Part shown: one piece after another, positions 25,725 to 36,413 of the stretch
Layout of the letters: each line of letters begins with the position of its first letter
How positions within the stretch are numbered: position 1 is the first letter of the stretch
Source of the DNA: Methylothermaceae bacterium
GTDB taxonomy: Bacteria > Pseudomonadota > Gammaproteobacteria > Methylococcales > Methylothermaceae
NCBI GenBank assembly: GCA_026981855.1
Contig: JALSIB010000042.1
Coordinates: 1-48,016, forward strand
Length of the DNA: 48,016 bases
Direction: 5' to 3'
The notes under the pieces: model-generated
Database searches by the model: none
Seen by the model: only the letters and a program-made list of their open reading frames with translations
Told to the model about the DNA's origin: nothing
Made by a program: the position numbers and the translations under genes

Positions 25725-27958
25725 GTGCCTCCTTCCCTGAAAGGCAGATCGTCGGACCAACATTGCACCAGTTCCTGCGGGGGCATCGGTCGACCGGCGT
25801 AGAATCCCTGCATCCAATCGCAGCCCAATTGCCGCAAAAAGATGAATTGTTCTTCAGTTTCCACCCCTTCGGCCAACACTTTCAGGCCAAGGCTGTGACC
25901 GAGAGCGATGATCGCCCGGGTGATGGCGGCATCGTTGGGGTCTGTGGTCAGATCCCGGATGAAAGAACGGTCGATCTTGAGCGTATCGATGGGAAAATGT
26001 TTCAGCCTTCCCAGAGAAGAATAACCGGTACCGAAATCATCCATTGCCAAACGTATCCCCAGTTTTCTGAGCAAATCGAAATTTTTGATCAGGTTCTTGT
26101 CGCCCTGATGAATGAACGCTGATTCGGTCACCTCGAGCTCGAGTTCGGCAGGATGGACGCCGGTTTCTGCCAAGCTCTCTCGCAATACCTCGACGAAACC
26201 GGGGGATTGAAGCTGTCGTAACGATACATTGATCGCCAAGTGCTGAAGATTCCAACACAATTGCGCCCGATTCCAGCGCGCTTTTTGCCGGCAAGCCTCT
26301 TTCAGTACCCATTGGCCCAATTGAACGATAAAACCATTGCTTTCCGCAATGGGAACGAAATCCAGCGGTGACAGCTCCCCCTTGTCAGGATGTTTCCATC
26401 GGACCAGGGCCTCAGCCCCAACGATCCTGCCACTGGCGATGTCGAACTGGGGCTGATAAAGCAAATAGAATTGCTCCTCCCTGAGGGCCGACTGCATAAC
26501 CCTTTCGATCTCCAGACGTTGTTTCAGTCTCAGATTCATCGACTGGGTATAGAACCGATATTGCCCCCGCCCTTTGCTCTTGGCCTGATACATGGCGGTA
26601 TCAGCCGCCTGCAACAGTTTGCTCAAGGTCAAACCGTCGTTGGGATAACAAGCGATACCGATGCTGCAACCGACTTGAAATTCCTTCCCCGACAAAAAAA
26701 CGGGTTGGGTGATCTCGGCAATGATCTTTTCCGCGACTTTTGCGATCATGCGGATGATTTCCTTGCTGGCCCCTTCCAGAGAGGACAGAAGGATGATGAA
26801 CTCGTCTCCTCCCAGCCGGGCAACCGTGTCACTTTCCCGAACACACCCCCGCAATCTGCGCGCCGTCTCCTTCAACAGCATATCCCCCTGGGTGTGACCA
26901 AGCGTGTCGTTGATCGCTTTGAAGTTGTCGAGATCAAGGAACAACAGCGCGAATTTACCCCCCGTCCGCCTGGCTTGAGCCTGCACTTGTTGATAACGAT
27001 CTTCCAGCAGGGTGCGATTCGCCAGCCTGGTCAAGGGATCATAAAACGCCAGCCGCTGGATCATTTCCGTTTTGCGCCACCGGTCTATCAATTGCGCCAG
27101 GGTGGAACCGAACGCCTTCAGGAAAGCTGTTTCATCTTCTTGCTTGGCGTGCCCAGGGTTCAGGTATAACACCATCACACCCACCAGCGCGTCATCCAGA
27201 AGCAAAGGAACGTTATAATGGCCATGAGGCGACATGGCCTCGAAACGGTTTTCATGACGTTCATCCACGCAGCTGGCGTGTTGGACTTCCCGGGTATACC
27301 CTGCCTGGCCACAGAGGCACTGTCCCAACGCCACTTGGCGGCACATGGACACCACTTCCCGATCGAGGTTTTTGTGGACGATCAGTTCCAACACCCCCTT
27401 TTCTTCGCGATATAGAAAGATGCCACATTTGTCGTGCACGGGGAGCCAGGACAACTCGCGGACCAGATCCAAAGCTCTCTCGAGCAGCTGATGCAAGGTC
27501 AGCCTGGATACCCGAACGGTCAAAAGACGATTGAGGATTTCCTGGGTTTCGGCATACCGCGTGATTTGTGCCTTTGAGCGTTGTTTCTCCAGCTGATGAC
27601 CGTGAAGCCGGTGGACGATGGGCGCCACATACGCCCCCAGCAACAGGACATTCAGGAGTTCCTGTTGCAACCGGCTCAAATCGGGAAAAACCGCCGGAAT
27701 GATGAATGCCAGGGTCAATTCAGCTCCCATGACAACCAACAAAAGCCCCCAGACGGAGAGAGAAGCCCGTTTCAGAATGACATACAGACTCAATACCAAG
27801 ACAACGAGTATACTACTGCCCAACCCCATCTTGAGGGCCTTCTCATCGGCCAACCAGAGCTGCTCACCCCCGACAACGGCCTCTTGCGTTGCCGCCAGGG
27901 CGATAGCAGGCAATCCAAGCACGGATATCCCCATGAGTGAAACCACCACCCCTCTCAT
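25709..27958 (-). CDS. GAF-GGDEF-EAL membrane protein (c-di-GMP turnover)
   Basis: A 749-residue regulator. It opens with a cleaved-looking hydrophobic stretch (about 4-23), then three helices (about 45-63, 68-91, 98-115). A GAF-like domain (about 150-290) follows with an unusual Cys/His set (C178, C206, C214, C216, C230, H235, H245, H247). GGDEF at 383-387 is intact, with inhibitory-site RESD at 374-377. The EAL domain begins near 490, with EAL at 516-518, and continues through VTESAFI and DDFGTGYSSL to the end. Both cyclase and phosphodiesterase motifs appear complete, so it could make or break cyclic-di-GMP. Its gene is at the end of the minus-strand block. Confidence 0.88.
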   Translation of the reverse strand: MRGVVVSLMGISVLGLPAIALAATQEAVVGGEQLWLADEKALKMGLGSSILVVLVLSLYVILKRASLSVWGLLLVVMGAELTLAFIIPAVFPDLSRLQQELLNVLLLGAYVAPIVHRLHGHQLEKQRSKAQITRYAETQEILNRLLTVRVSRLTLHQLLERALDLVRELSWLPVHDKCGIFLYREEKGVLELIVHKNLDREVVSMCRQVALGQCLCGQAGYTREVQHASCVDERHENRFEAMSPHGHYNVPLLLDDALVGVMVLYLNPGHAKQEDETAFLKAFGSTLAQLIDRWRKTEMIQRLAFYDPLTRLANRTLLEDRYQQVQAQARRTGGKFALLFLDLDNFKAINDTLGHTQGDMLLKETARRLRGCVRESDTVARLGGDEFIILLSSLEGASKEIIRMIAKVAEKIIAEITQPVFLSGKEFQVGCSIGIACYPNDGLTLSKLLQAADTAMYQAKSKGRGQYRFYTQSMNLRLKQRLEIERVMQSALREEQFYLLYQPQFDIASGRIVGAEALVRWKHPDKGELSPLDFVPIAESNGFIVQLGQWVLKEACRQKARWNRAQLCWNLQHLAINVSLRQLQSPGFVEVLRESLAETGVHPAELELEVTESAFIHQGDKNLIKNFDLLRKLGIRLAMDDFGTGYSSLGRLKHFPIDTLKIDRSFIRDLTTDPNDAAITRAIIALGHSLGLKVLAEGVETEEQFIFLRQLGCDWMQGFYAGRPMPPQELVQCWSDDLPFREGGTQGAA

Positions 27959-28121
27959 CTATGCACCCAGGCCTGGCATGCCAAACGGCAGGATTGGGCG
28001 GCAAACATTCCCATCGAAACACCGATCATGTCAGAGTATTGCCGGGAAGTTCTCATCCCGACGCCCGGTATGAAGATATATGACGAATGAGAACCGGTCC
28101 ACCTTTCTGGTTTGCCGGAGA

Positions 28122-28661
28122 TTACTCGGGTGACAAGACCCGATCCAGCAACATTCGAAGCATAAGCATACCCACCGCGGCGGGATAAACCAAATAATGG
28201 CCCGGCATCGCAAGTCCCACCAACACGAGCCCCGCGAACAACTTGCTGTTGAACCACCATTGAGCGGCCAAAACGGCCAAAAGACGATGCTCTTCCACCG
28301 TCATCCTCGCTTTGTGGACCGATACAATATGGACCATCACCAAATCCATGACGAAAAAGAAGACGGGATAGACCCTGAAAACGAGTCCATCCGGACCATA
28401 GAGGGGAAACCAATAGGCGAGCCAGCACCACAAAGTACCCCAAAGAAAGAAATCGTAACTCAGGCGCAGGGAAAGACGGCCTTTCCACCCCAGCCCCAGC
28501 GCGGCGAAAATGGCCATGGCGCCCACGCCTCCCATCCAGGGAGAAGACAGCAAAGCCAGGAAATCAGGGAACCACCACGCCACGATGACCAAAGCCACCG
28601 AGGTGAGGACGAACGAGGGAAAAATGAAACCCCGCAAAAAACTATTGATGGCGCCCTCCAA
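28122..28661 (-). CDS. Five-helix membrane protein, unknown
   Basis: A 179-residue, strongly hydrophobic protein with about five membrane segments ([94 protein letters not shown]). The best start seems to be the TTG at 28661, which overlaps the end of nadC by 20 bp, so it is translated with nadC. No family motif that I recognise. A conserved-looking central pair of acidic and His residues (MDLVMVH) may matter. Function unknown. Confidence 0.65.
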   Translation of the reverse strand: MEGAINSFLRGFIFPSFVLTSVALVIVAWWFPDFLALLSSPWMGGVGAMAIFAALGLGWKGRLSLRLSYDFFLWGTLWCWLAYWFPLYGPDGLVFRVYPVFFFVMDLVMVHIVSVHKARMTVEEHRLLAVLAAQWWFNSKLFAGLVLVGLAMPGHYLVYPAAVGMLMLRMLLDRVLSPE

Positions 28662-29490
28662 AACTTGTTGACAGATCGATTCGCATGGACAGATCCACCG
28701 CCTGCAGATGTTTCGTCAGGGCGCCGATGGAAATCCGGTCCACGCCGGTTTCCGCAATACGGCGGATGTTCGTCAGATCGATATTGCCCGACGCCTCCAG
28801 CAATGCGCGGCCCGCATTGATTTCGACCGCCCGGCGTAACCATTCCTCGGAGAAATTGTCGAGCAAGGCGATATCCGCTCCCGCCTCCAGCGCCTGCCGC
28901 AGTTCGTCCAGGGTTTCCACTTCCACCTCCACCGGAAGCCCGGTCTTCAGCTCCCTGGCCCTGCGGACAGCCGCCTGGACAGAACCTGCGGCGACGATAT
29001 GGTTTTCCTTGATCAGGATACCGTCATAGAGACCGAACCGATGATTCTCACAGCCACCGACCCTGACGGCGTATTTCTGCAGCTTCCTCAACCCCGGAAT
29101 GGTCTTGCGGGTATCGAGCACCACCGCGCCGGTCCCCGCCACGGCATCGGCATAGCGGCGGCAAACGGTGGCGGTCCCGGAAAGCGTCTGCAACAGATTG
29201 AGGGCGGTGCGCTCTCCGGTCAACAACGGCCTCGCAGGGCCGCTCAGACGACACAACCTGGCGCCGGCCTCGGCCCTTTGCCCTTCCGCCACCTGCCAGA
29301 TCACCCTGCAGGCCGGATCCAGCTCCGCGAACACCGCCTCGAACCAGTCGCGGCCACACAGGACAATCTCTTCCCGCGTCACAACAGTCGCTTCCGCCAC
29401 CACATCCTCGGGAACGATCCGGGCCGTGACGTCGCCCGGCCCCACATCTTCCGCCAGAAATCTGCGAATCTCCTCCCGCTCGACTTTCAT
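28642..29490 (-). CDS. nadC: Quinolinate phosphoribosyltransferase
   Basis: A 282-residue enzyme of NAD synthesis that joins quinolinate and PRPP to give nicotinate mononucleotide. Landmarks: [13 protein letters not shown] near the start, [62 protein letters not shown] and the acidic [10 protein letters not shown] in the barrel, with [13 protein letters not shown] at the end. ATG 29490 was chosen: it overlaps the recJ stop as ATGA and has the normal family length. Confidence 0.96.
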   Translation of the reverse strand: MKVEREEIRRFLAEDVGPGDVTARIVPEDVVAEATVVTREEIVLCGRDWFEAVFAELDPACRVIWQVAEGQRAEAGARLCRLSGPARPLLTGERTALNLLQTLSGTATVCRRYADAVAGTGAVVLDTRKTIPGLRKLQKYAVRVGGCENHRFGLYDGILIKENHIVAAGSVQAAVRRARELKTGLPVEVEVETLDELRQALEAGADIALLDNFSEEWLRRAVEINAGRALLEASGNIDLTNIRRIAETGVDRISIGALTKHLQAVDLSMRIDLSTSFGGRHQ

Positions 29491-31214
29491 CCCACAGGCT
29501 CCATATAATCCACTTTCAACTGCAAACACCTGCGTTCCCGCCACTCGTTGACATCCAGCTGAAAAGCCATCCGTAGCTGGTTACAGGAAAGCCAATCGGC
29601 CGGATCGTCCAGGGAAAAGGCGATCGCGTCCAACGGCGTGCCGGCAGGCGATCTCAGGGTCATTTTCAAGTGCCGCCCGCCCACGATGCGGCTGCTGACG
29701 ACGGGAAAATCGCCATGAAACAAAGGCTCGGGAAAACCCTGCCCCCAGGGGCCTCCCGAGCGCAGGGACTCGGCCAGTGACAGGGAGAAATCCTCGCCCG
29801 ACAAGGCGCCGTCGGTGGCGATCACATCCTCCTCGTTCAGCTCACGCACGACTTCCGCCACCTTTTCGGAGAACAAGCGAGCGAAGGTTTCATAATCGCG
29901 GCGGCGCAAAGTCACACCCGCCGCCATGGCATGTCCTCCATAACGCGCCAGAAGACCGGGACGCACGGCATCGACGGCGCTCAGAACGTCACGGATATGG
30001 ACACCCGGGATCGACCGTGCCGATCCTTTCAGGATACCGTTTTCGCTTTCGGCAAATGCGATAACCGGTTTTCCCAGGCGATCCTTGATTCTCGAAGCCA
30101 GAATGCCGATCACCCCCTCGTGCCATCCAGGATCGAACAGACAGACACCGGGCGCGGCACAGTCGCGCCAATCTCCCGACTCCAGATAGCGCAAGGCATC
30201 GGCCTGCATCCGGGCCTCGATTTCCCGCCGCTGCCGATTGAGGGCGTCCAGCTTGAGGGCGTAGATCCGGGCCTGATCGCCGTCTTCGGCCAAAAGACAA
30301 CGTATCCCCAGCGCCATGTCTTCCAACCGGCCCGCCGCATTCAGACGGGGCCCCAGGGCGAATCCCAGATCGGAGGCGACCAGATCCCTGGGGTTTCTTC
30401 CAGACACCTCCACCAACGCCTGGATTCCCGGCCGCGCCCGGCCACTTCGTATCCGCTGCAGTCCATGATGGACCAGGATGCGGTTGACGCCGTCCAGAGG
30501 CACCACATCGGCGACCGTTCCCAGGGCCACCAAATCCAGAAGAGTGGCCAGGTTGGGCACCACCAGGCCGGTTTTTTCGAACCACCCCCTTTCCCTCAGC
30601 TCGGCCCGAAGAGCGGTGAGCACATAGAACATCACCCCCACACCGGCCAACGCCTTGGAAGGAAATCCATCTTGCGGCAGATTGGGGTTGACGATGGCAT
30701 CGGCGGCGGGAAGCTCCGCCCCGGGAAGATGATGATCGGTGATGAGCACCTCGATACCGGCCGCCTTGGCGGCCGCCACTCCGGAGAGGCTGGTGATCCC
30801 GTTGTCCACCGTCACCAGTACGTCAGGCGCCATCGAAAGCGCGGCTTCCACCAAAGCGGGAGAAAGTCCGTAACCGTGACGAAATCTGTCGGGTACCATG
30901 AAACCGACCTGGTCGCCGCCCAGTGCGCGCAGACCCGATACCGCCAAGGCGCTGGCCGTCGCGCCGTCGGCGTCATAATCACCGACGACCAGGATTCGCC
31001 TGCCCGCCTCGATCGCCTCCGCCAACCGCCGCGCCATGACATCGATTCCGCCCAGGGACCAGGGAGGGGGGAGTCTGTTCAGGGCATAATCGAGATCGTC
31101 CGCGGAGCGGACACCCCGGGCCAGATAGACCCGCGTCATGATGGGATGGAGGGTGGCAGGGAGACTGTGGGAGGCGGTGAGGAGGGGGCGCTGGAGAATT
31201 TTCTTTTTACGCAT
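29487..31214 (-). CDS. recJ: Single-stranded-DNA exonuclease RecJ
   Basis: A 575-residue DHH-family 5'-3' exonuclease used in recombination and mismatch repair. The catalytic motifs [15 protein letters not shown] (motif I), VTVDNGI (motif II), and LITDHHLPG (DHH, motif III) are visible, as are the DHHA1 part with GGHAMAAG and an OB-fold-like end. The ATG at 31214 follows a GTG; either could start translation. ATGA overlap with nadC; thrC is 60 bp upstream, so the whole block is probably transcribed together. Confidence 0.95.
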   Translation of the reverse strand: MRKKKILQRPLLTASHSLPATLHPIMTRVYLARGVRSADDLDYALNRLPPPWSLGGIDVMARRLAEAIEAGRRILVVGDYDADGATASALAVSGLRALGGDQVGFMVPDRFRHGYGLSPALVEAALSMAPDVLVTVDNGITSLSGVAAAKAAGIEVLITDHHLPGAELPAADAIVNPNLPQDGFPSKALAGVGVMFYVLTALRAELRERGWFEKTGLVVPNLATLLDLVALGTVADVVPLDGVNRILVHHGLQRIRSGRARPGIQALVEVSGRNPRDLVASDLGFALGPRLNAAGRLEDMALGIRCLLAEDGDQARIYALKLDALNRQRREIEARMQADALRYLESGDWRDCAAPGVCLFDPGWHEGVIGILASRIKDRLGKPVIAFAESENGILKGSARSIPGVHIRDVLSAVDAVRPGLLARYGGHAMAAGVTLRRRDYETFARLFSEKVAEVVRELNEEDVIATDGALSGEDFSLSLAESLRSGGPWGQGFPEPLFHGDFPVVSSRIVGGRHLKMTLRSPAGTPLDAIAFSLDDPADWLSCNQLRMAFQLDVNEWRERRCLQLKVDYMEPVG

Positions 31215-31275
31215 CACTCACCCCCCCGCCCGAAGACGGGCAGATCCGGAGGCGGACCGCCTGCGGCCATTCAAA

Positions 31276-32346
31276 TCAAAGGCGATCCACGATCGCCCGT
31301 TTGACCGCCTCCAGATCGGCCGGCACCGCTTCCGGCGCCACCCGGCACTGGGCAATGGCGGTATCGGGATCCTTGAGGCCATTCCCGGTCAGGGTACAGA
31401 CGACGATGCTGCCTTCGGGGATCTTGCCACTTTTCAAATCATCCATGGCGCCGGCCACGGAAACGGCTGACGCCGGCTCACAGAAAATCCCTTCATGATC
31501 GGCCAGAAGTTTCTGCGCCTCGAGAATCGTCGCGTCGGAAAAGCACGCGAACCAACCGCCGGATTCTTGCTGGGCTGCCTTGGCGCCTTCCCACGATTGC
31601 GGATGACCGATCCGGATGGCGGTGGCGACGGTTTCCGGCTGATCCACCGGCGCCCCCCGCACGAAAGGCGCCGCGCCCTCGGCCTGATAGCCGCACATGA
31701 CCGGACGGGTGGCCGCGACGCCATCGTCGTGATATTCCCGGTAACCTTTCCAGTAGGCGGTGATGTTCCCGGCATTGCCCACCGGCAGGCAGTGGAAATC
31801 CGGCGCGCGGCCCAGCGCATCGACGATCTCGAAGGCGGCGGTCTTCTGCCCTTCGATCCGGTAAGGATTGATGGAATTGACGATGGATACCGGCGCGTGA
31901 TCGGCGATTTCCCTGACGATCCGCATACCGGCATCGAAGTTGCCCTGGATCTGAATCACCTCGGCCCCGTGCATCAGCGCCTGGGCCAGTTTCCCCATGG
32001 CGATCTTGCCTTCCGGGATCAACACGAAACACTTGATTCCACAGCGCGCCGCGTAGGCGGCCGCCGAGGCCGAGGTATTGCCGGTGGAAGCGCAGATGAT
32101 GGCCCGGCTGCCCTCTTCCCGCACCGCCCGGGTGACGGCGACGGTCATGCCCCGGTCCTTGAAAGAGCCGGTCGGATTGAGCCCCTCGAATTTGACGTAC
32201 AGGGTCACGTCCCTGCCGATGAAGCGGGGAATGTTCTCCAGCCGGATGAGGGGGGTGTTTCCTTCGCACAGACTGACAGGGGAAGTGTCGGGGGCCAGCG
32301 GCAAACGCTCGCGGTAACGGTCGATCAGACCTGTATATCGGTTCAT
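31276..32346 (-). CDS. thrC: Threonine synthase
   Basis: A 356-residue PLP enzyme that converts O-phosphohomoserine to threonine. The PLP lysine lies in [38 protein letters not shown] (as [18 protein letters not shown]) and [20 protein letters not shown] bind the cofactor phosphate. It is the short, single-domain type found in many proteobacteria and cyanobacteria. The ATG at 32346 is right for the family length; a long run of open frame upstream overlaps hom. Only 2 bp separate it from the hom stop. Confidence 0.96.
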   Translation of the reverse strand: MNRYTGLIDRYRERLPLAPDTSPVSLCEGNTPLIRLENIPRFIGRDVTLYVKFEGLNPTGSFKDRGMTVAVTRAVREEGSRAIICASTGNTSASAAAYAARCGIKCFVLIPEGKIAMGKLAQALMHGAEVIQIQGNFDAGMRIVREIADHAPVSIVNSINPYRIEGQKTAAFEIVDALGRAPDFHCLPVGNAGNITAYWKGYREYHDDGVAATRPVMCGYQAEGAAPFVRGAPVDQPETVATAIRIGHPQSWEGAKAAQQESGGWFACFSDATILEAQKLLADHEGIFCEPASAVSVAGAMDDLKSGKIPEGSIVVCTLTGNGLKDPDTAIAQCRVAPEAVPADLEAVKRAIVDRL

Positions 32347-32348
32347 GG

Positions 32349-33659
32349 TCACTCCAGGGTTTCGAGGCGAATGCGGTGAATCGGTGCTTTGACGGCGGGC
32401 ATGGCCTCGATCCTGGAAGCCGCCTCGTCCAGTTTGCTTTCTTTCACTTTGTGGGTGAGGAAGATCAACGGAACCGCCGTCTGCCCCGCCTGTCCTTCTT
32501 TCTGGATCACTGCCTCGATACTGATACCGTGATCGGCCAGAATCCGGGCGACGTCGGCCAGCACGCCCGGCTCGTCGGCCACGCTGAGACGAAGATAATA
32601 GGCGGTCTCGATCTCTCCGACAGGCAACAGCGGCAAGTCGCTCAAGGCGTCGGGCTGGAACGCTAGATGCGGCACTCGGTTCTCCGGATCGGCGGTCATG
32701 ACGCGCACCACGTCGACCAGATCCGCCACCACCGCCGAGGCGGTGGGTTCCGCACCCGCGCCGGGGCCGTAATAGAGTGTCGGCCCCACGGCATCGCCGC
32801 GGACCACCACCGCGTTCATCACCCCATCCACGTTTGCGAGCAGGCGGCGTGCGGGAATGAGGCAAGGATGAACCCGAAGCTCCACGCCTTGGCCGCTGCG
32901 CCTGGCGATTCCCAGGTGTTTGATCCGATACCCCAGTTCCTCCGCGTAGCGGACGTCCTCGGGTGTGATCCGGGTGATCCCCTCCGTATAGACTTGGTCG
33001 AACCGAAGCGGAATACCGAAAGCGATGGCGGCGAGAATCGTCAGTTTGTGGGCCGCATCGATACCTTCCACGTCGAAGGTGGGATCGGCCTCGGCATAGC
33101 CAAGCCGCTGCGCCTCCTCCAACACATCGCTGAATTCGCGCCCTTGATCGCGCATCTCGCTGAGGATGAAATTACCGGTGCCGTTGATGATTCCGGCGAT
33201 CCATTCGATCCGGTTGCCAGCCAAAGCCTCACGCAGCACTTTGATAATGGGAATGCCTCCTGCGACCGCCGCCTCGAAGGCGACCATCACCCCCTTTTCC
33301 GAAGCCTTGGCGAAAATCTCGTTGCCATGGAGGGCAATCAGGGCCTTGTTGGCGGTCACCACGTGCTTGCCCAGTTCAATGGCCCGCATCACCAGCTCCA
33401 GTGCCGGGGAAGTCCCCCCTATCAATTCCACCACGATGGCGATTTCAGGATCTTCCACCACCTGCCAGGGATCGGTCACCAGCTCGATGCCTTCGGTCGG
33501 ACAAATACGACGCTTCCCGGGGCTGCGGGTGAAGGCCCTGGCCACCTCGATGCCCCGCCCGGCCCGACGGGTGATTTCCAGGGCGTTGCGGGACAGAACG
33601 TTGACGGTTCCCCCGCCGACGGTTCCCAAACCTAACAGACCAATTTTGACAGGTTGCAA
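32349..33659 (-). CDS. hom: Homoserine dehydrogenase with ACT domain
   Basis: A 436-residue enzyme that reduces aspartate semialdehyde to homoserine. An N-terminal Rossmann motif [16 protein letters not shown] is followed by the catalytic segment with [16 protein letters not shown] and [32 protein letters not shown], and a C-terminal ACT domain ([21 protein letters not shown]). The ACT domain is the usual site of threonine feedback. Lies between alaC and thrC. Confidence 0.97.
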   Translation of the reverse strand: MQPVKIGLLGLGTVGGGTVNVLSRNALEITRRAGRGIEVARAFTRSPGKRRICPTEGIELVTDPWQVVEDPEIAIVVELIGGTSPALELVMRAIELGKHVVTANKALIALHGNEIFAKASEKGVMVAFEAAVAGGIPIIKVLREALAGNRIEWIAGIINGTGNFILSEMRDQGREFSDVLEEAQRLGYAEADPTFDVEGIDAAHKLTILAAIAFGIPLRFDQVYTEGITRITPEDVRYAEELGYRIKHLGIARRSGQGVELRVHPCLIPARRLLANVDGVMNAVVVRGDAVGPTLYYGPGAGAEPTASAVVADLVDVVRVMTADPENRVPHLAFQPDALSDLPLLPVGEIETAYYLRLSVADEPGVLADVARILADHGISIEAVIQKEGQAGQTAVPLIFLTHKVKESKLDEAASRIEAMPAVKAPIHRIRLETLE

Positions 33660-33695
33660 GACGTTGACTCCTTACTTTCGCTTTCAGGCAGGCAA

Positions 33696-34880
33696 TTATA
33701 GCGTGCCGTCCCTTCTCATCATATGGCGAATGCCGCGAATCGCCTGCCTGGTACGATGTTCGTTCTCGATCAGGCCGAAACGCACGTACCCTTCCCCGTA
33801 CTGGCCGAACCCGACCCCCGGGGAAACCGCCACTTTGGCCTCCCGCAGCAGTTTCTTGGAGAACTCCAACGATCCCATGGAAAGATAGGCCTCGGGCATC
33901 GGCGCCCAGACGAACATGGTCGCCCTGGGCTTCTCCACCCGCCAGCCCAGTTGATCGAGCCCCTCGCACAACACATCGCGGCGGCTGCGGTACATTTCCC
34001 GAATTTCGTTCACGCAGTCCTGCGGACCCTCCAGGGCGGTGATGGCGGCGATCTGAATGGGGGTGAACATGCCGTAATCCAGATAAGACTTGATCCGCGC
34101 CAGGGCCGCCACCAACTCCCGGTTACCACACATGAACCCCACCCGCCAGCCGGGCATGTTGTAGGTCTTGGAAAGGGAATAGAACTCCACCGCCATGTCC
34201 ATGGCCCCCGGCACCTGAAGGATGGAGGGCGCCTTGTAGCCGTCGAAGACGATCTCCGCGTAGGCGATGTCATGCACCAGCCAGATCTTGTGCTCGCGGG
34301 CGATGGCGACGATCCTTTCGAAGAATTCCAACTCGACACACTGAGTGGTGGGGTTGGCGGGGAAGTTCAGAATCAGCATTTTGGGCTTGGGCCAAAGATC
34401 ACGGATCGCCTGTTCCAGTTCCTCGAAAAAGTCTCTTCCCGTGGTCAGGGGCACATGACGGATGTCGGCGCCGGCGATCACACAGCCGTATGGGTGGATG
34501 GGATAGGCCGGGTTGGGGACCAACACCACGTCTCCAGGCCCCAGGGTGGCAAGCGCCAGATGGGCCAATCCCTCCTTGGAGCCGATGGTGACGATCGCCT
34601 GGGATTCGGGATCGAGCTGAACGTCGTAACGCCTGGCGTACCAGTCGCACACCGCCTTGCGCAGCCGGGGAATGCCCTTCGACATGGAATAACGATGGGT
34701 GTTCTCCCGCTGCGCGGCCTCCACCAGTTTGTCTATGATGTGCCGGGGAGGGGGCTGATCGGGGTTGCCCATCCCGAAATCGATGATATCTTCCCCCGCC
34801 GCCCGCTGCTTGGCCTTCAGTTGATTGACGATATTGAAAACGTAAGGGGGGAGGCGTTTGATGCGTTGAAACTCATCCAT
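33696..34880 (-). CDS. alaC: AlaC-type alanine/glutamate aminotransferase
   Basis: A 394-residue fold-type I PLP aminotransferase. The N-terminal motif [17 protein letters not shown] and [18 protein letters not shown] match AlaC (YfdZ), which makes alanine from pyruvate. The PLP lysine is in [30 protein letters not shown] binds the substrate side. It is first in the row alaC-hom-thrC, the usual order in many gammaproteobacteria, with a 36-bp gap to hom. A divergent exported protein begins 73 bp away. Confidence 0.92.
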   Translation of the reverse strand: MDEFQRIKRLPPYVFNIVNQLKAKQRAAGEDIIDFGMGNPDQPPPRHIIDKLVEAAQRENTHRYSMSKGIPRLRKAVCDWYARRYDVQLDPESQAIVTIGSKEGLAHLALATLGPGDVVLVPNPAYPIHPYGCVIAGADIRHVPLTTGRDFFEELEQAIRDLWPKPKMLILNFPANPTTQCVELEFFERIVAIAREHKIWLVHDIAYAEIVFDGYKAPSILQVPGAMDMAVEFYSLSKTYNMPGWRVGFMCGNRELVAALARIKSYLDYGMFTPIQIAAITALEGPQDCVNEIREMYRSRRDVLCEGLDQLGWRVEKPRATMFVWAPMPEAYLSMGSLEFSKKLLREAKVAVSPGVGFGQYGEGYVRFGLIENEHRTRQAIRGIRHMMRRDGTL

Positions 34881-34953
34881 TCAGTTTCTCAAGCAGAACA
34901 AATTGGTTAAAGTTACTTGTCCCTTTTCTGGCTGTCAAACCGGAGTTGCCGCC

Positions 34954-36255
34954 TTGAACGAGAAGATAAGACTTTCACTCGGCCTGATCTTACTGATGAC
35001 GGGCCTTTCCTGGTTCGCCCCCGTGAATGCCGATGCGCCGTTGGCCTTTTACTCACAGAAGGAGATTCTGGAAAAGGGGCCGACCGCGGGCCAGGGACTG
35101 CGCACCGAATTTCTGGGAAGAAAGATCACCATTGTCCCCATCGACCGGCGCAGCATCAATGCCTGGAGCATAGGCACCACCGTGAATTTCCCCGCCCCCT
35201 CCGGCAGGCCCGCCGAACCTTTTGGAGTGCTCTATCTGTGGCGCCGTCCCGACCGGCAAAGGCTGTTCCATGCCGATATCGCGCTGGTTTACAACAACCT
35301 TTTCTTCGCCAAGGCGTTGACCGAAGACTCCTCTTTCGAGTGGGTCACCACGTTCGAAAATTACACCTTGCCCTGGTTGAAACAAGCCGAACTGATCGAG
35401 GGCCGCGACGACAAGGACAGCCGGGTGGAATGGGGATACGTGCGCCCCGGATTCGGCGTGGGCTACCGGCGCGGGGTTTCCCCCTTCCATGTGGACAACA
35501 TGTTTGCCCTGGATTTCATCATCGAACCCGGTTTTTTGTATTTCGGCAACCGGCAGAAAAGCGGTGGTTTCGTCAAGCCCGAAGACACTTTCGAGCTTCG
35601 AACCCGCCTCCAGTTCCGGTGGGACGCCCTGACCCGCAACCTGCTTTTCCTGGCAGACAAAGGCTTCGCGCTGGGAGCCGATGGCGTCTGGGGCTATCGT
35701 CCGGGCTGGAACGACTGGGGAATCGATGCCCGGGAAGCGGGGCGGGACCAGTATACCTTGGGAACGGCCTATGGCTTGCTCGCCGCCCCGCTTCCTTTTC
35801 TGGGAGACCGCCACCGCCTCGTCGCTTCTGTCAATGGCGGAATCGGCCATCACCTGGACCGCTTCAACCGCACCGTCACCCAGCGGCTGAGCGGTGGCGT
35901 CAACCCCTTGGGACAGGAATACCACAGCACCGTTTATCCCATCCTGCCCGGGGCGACTTATCTGGAATTTTTCCCCGATCATTATGTTATCGGCTATGGC
36001 GAATACCGGTTCGCGGCGACTTTCTTCAGTTATCTTCACTTTTACGGTGGAGGCGCCTACCTGAATCCACAGAAAATCAAAGGGGGCGATACGAAACGCG
36101 ACGACACCTTCATGCCTTTCGTCGGCGCCCGCATCACCACGGGGTTGCCCGGTAAACTTCAACTGGTGGTCGATTACGCCCACAACTTCGGCCTCAAACG
36201 CCGCGGCAGCGGCTACGGCAACCAGATCACGATCTGGCTTTCGGGAATGTTTTGA
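34954..36255 (+). CDS. Exported, outer-membrane barrel-like protein
   Basis: A 433-residue secreted protein of no family I recognise. Starting at TTG 34954 (CGGAG eight bases upstream), it has a signal peptide with cleavage near VNADA-PLAF. The remainder is rich in alternating aromatic and polar residues with strands such as FVGARITTGLPGKLQLVVDY and ends in GYGNQITIWLSGMF; a C-terminal aromatic (Phe) is the usual outer-membrane beta-barrel end. About 12-16 strands are possible. An upstream TTG at 34903 gives a poor leader, so I reject it. It stands alone between alaC and the Fae-like gene. Confidence 0.6.
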   Translation: MNEKIRLSLGLILLMTGLSWFAPVNADAPLAFYSQKEILEKGPTAGQGLRTEFLGRKITIVPIDRRSINAWSIGTTVNFPAPSGRPAEPFGVLYLWRRPDRQRLFHADIALVYNNLFFAKALTEDSSFEWVTTFENYTLPWLKQAELIEGRDDKDSRVEWGYVRPGFGVGYRRGVSPFHVDNMFALDFIIEPGFLYFGNRQKSGGFVKPEDTFELRTRLQFRWDALTRNLLFLADKGFALGADGVWGYRPGWNDWGIDAREAGRDQYTLGTAYGLLAAPLPFLGDRHRLVASVNGGIGHHLDRFNRTVTQRLSGGVNPLGQEYHSTVYPILPGATYLEFFPDHYVIGYGEYRFAATFFSYLHFYGGGAYLNPQKIKGGDTKRDDTFMPFVGARITTGLPGKLQLVVDYAHNFGLKRRGSGYGNQITIWLSGMF

Positions 36256-36310
36256 ACCGGGCGAAACGACGGAACGCCGACGAGCCACTCCCGACAAGAA
36301 TCTCCTACTG

Positions 36311-36316
36311 TATAAT
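36311..36316 (+). promoter_or_regulatory. Perfect -10 box ahead of the Fae-like gene
   Basis: TATAAT at 36311-36316, preceded directly by CTG. The matching -35 region (36288-36293, CTCCCG) is weak. Transcription would begin near 36323, leaving a leader of about 90 bases. The weak -35 suggests help from an activator. Confidence 0.45.
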
Positions 36317-36413
36317 GTGCCCCATTTGGCAGCGGCTGAAAGTGACCCGGCCAATTCCTCCCGATGCCACTGCCGCACGTTAATTGACTCACCAATCGAC
36401 AAGAGGAACCAAG

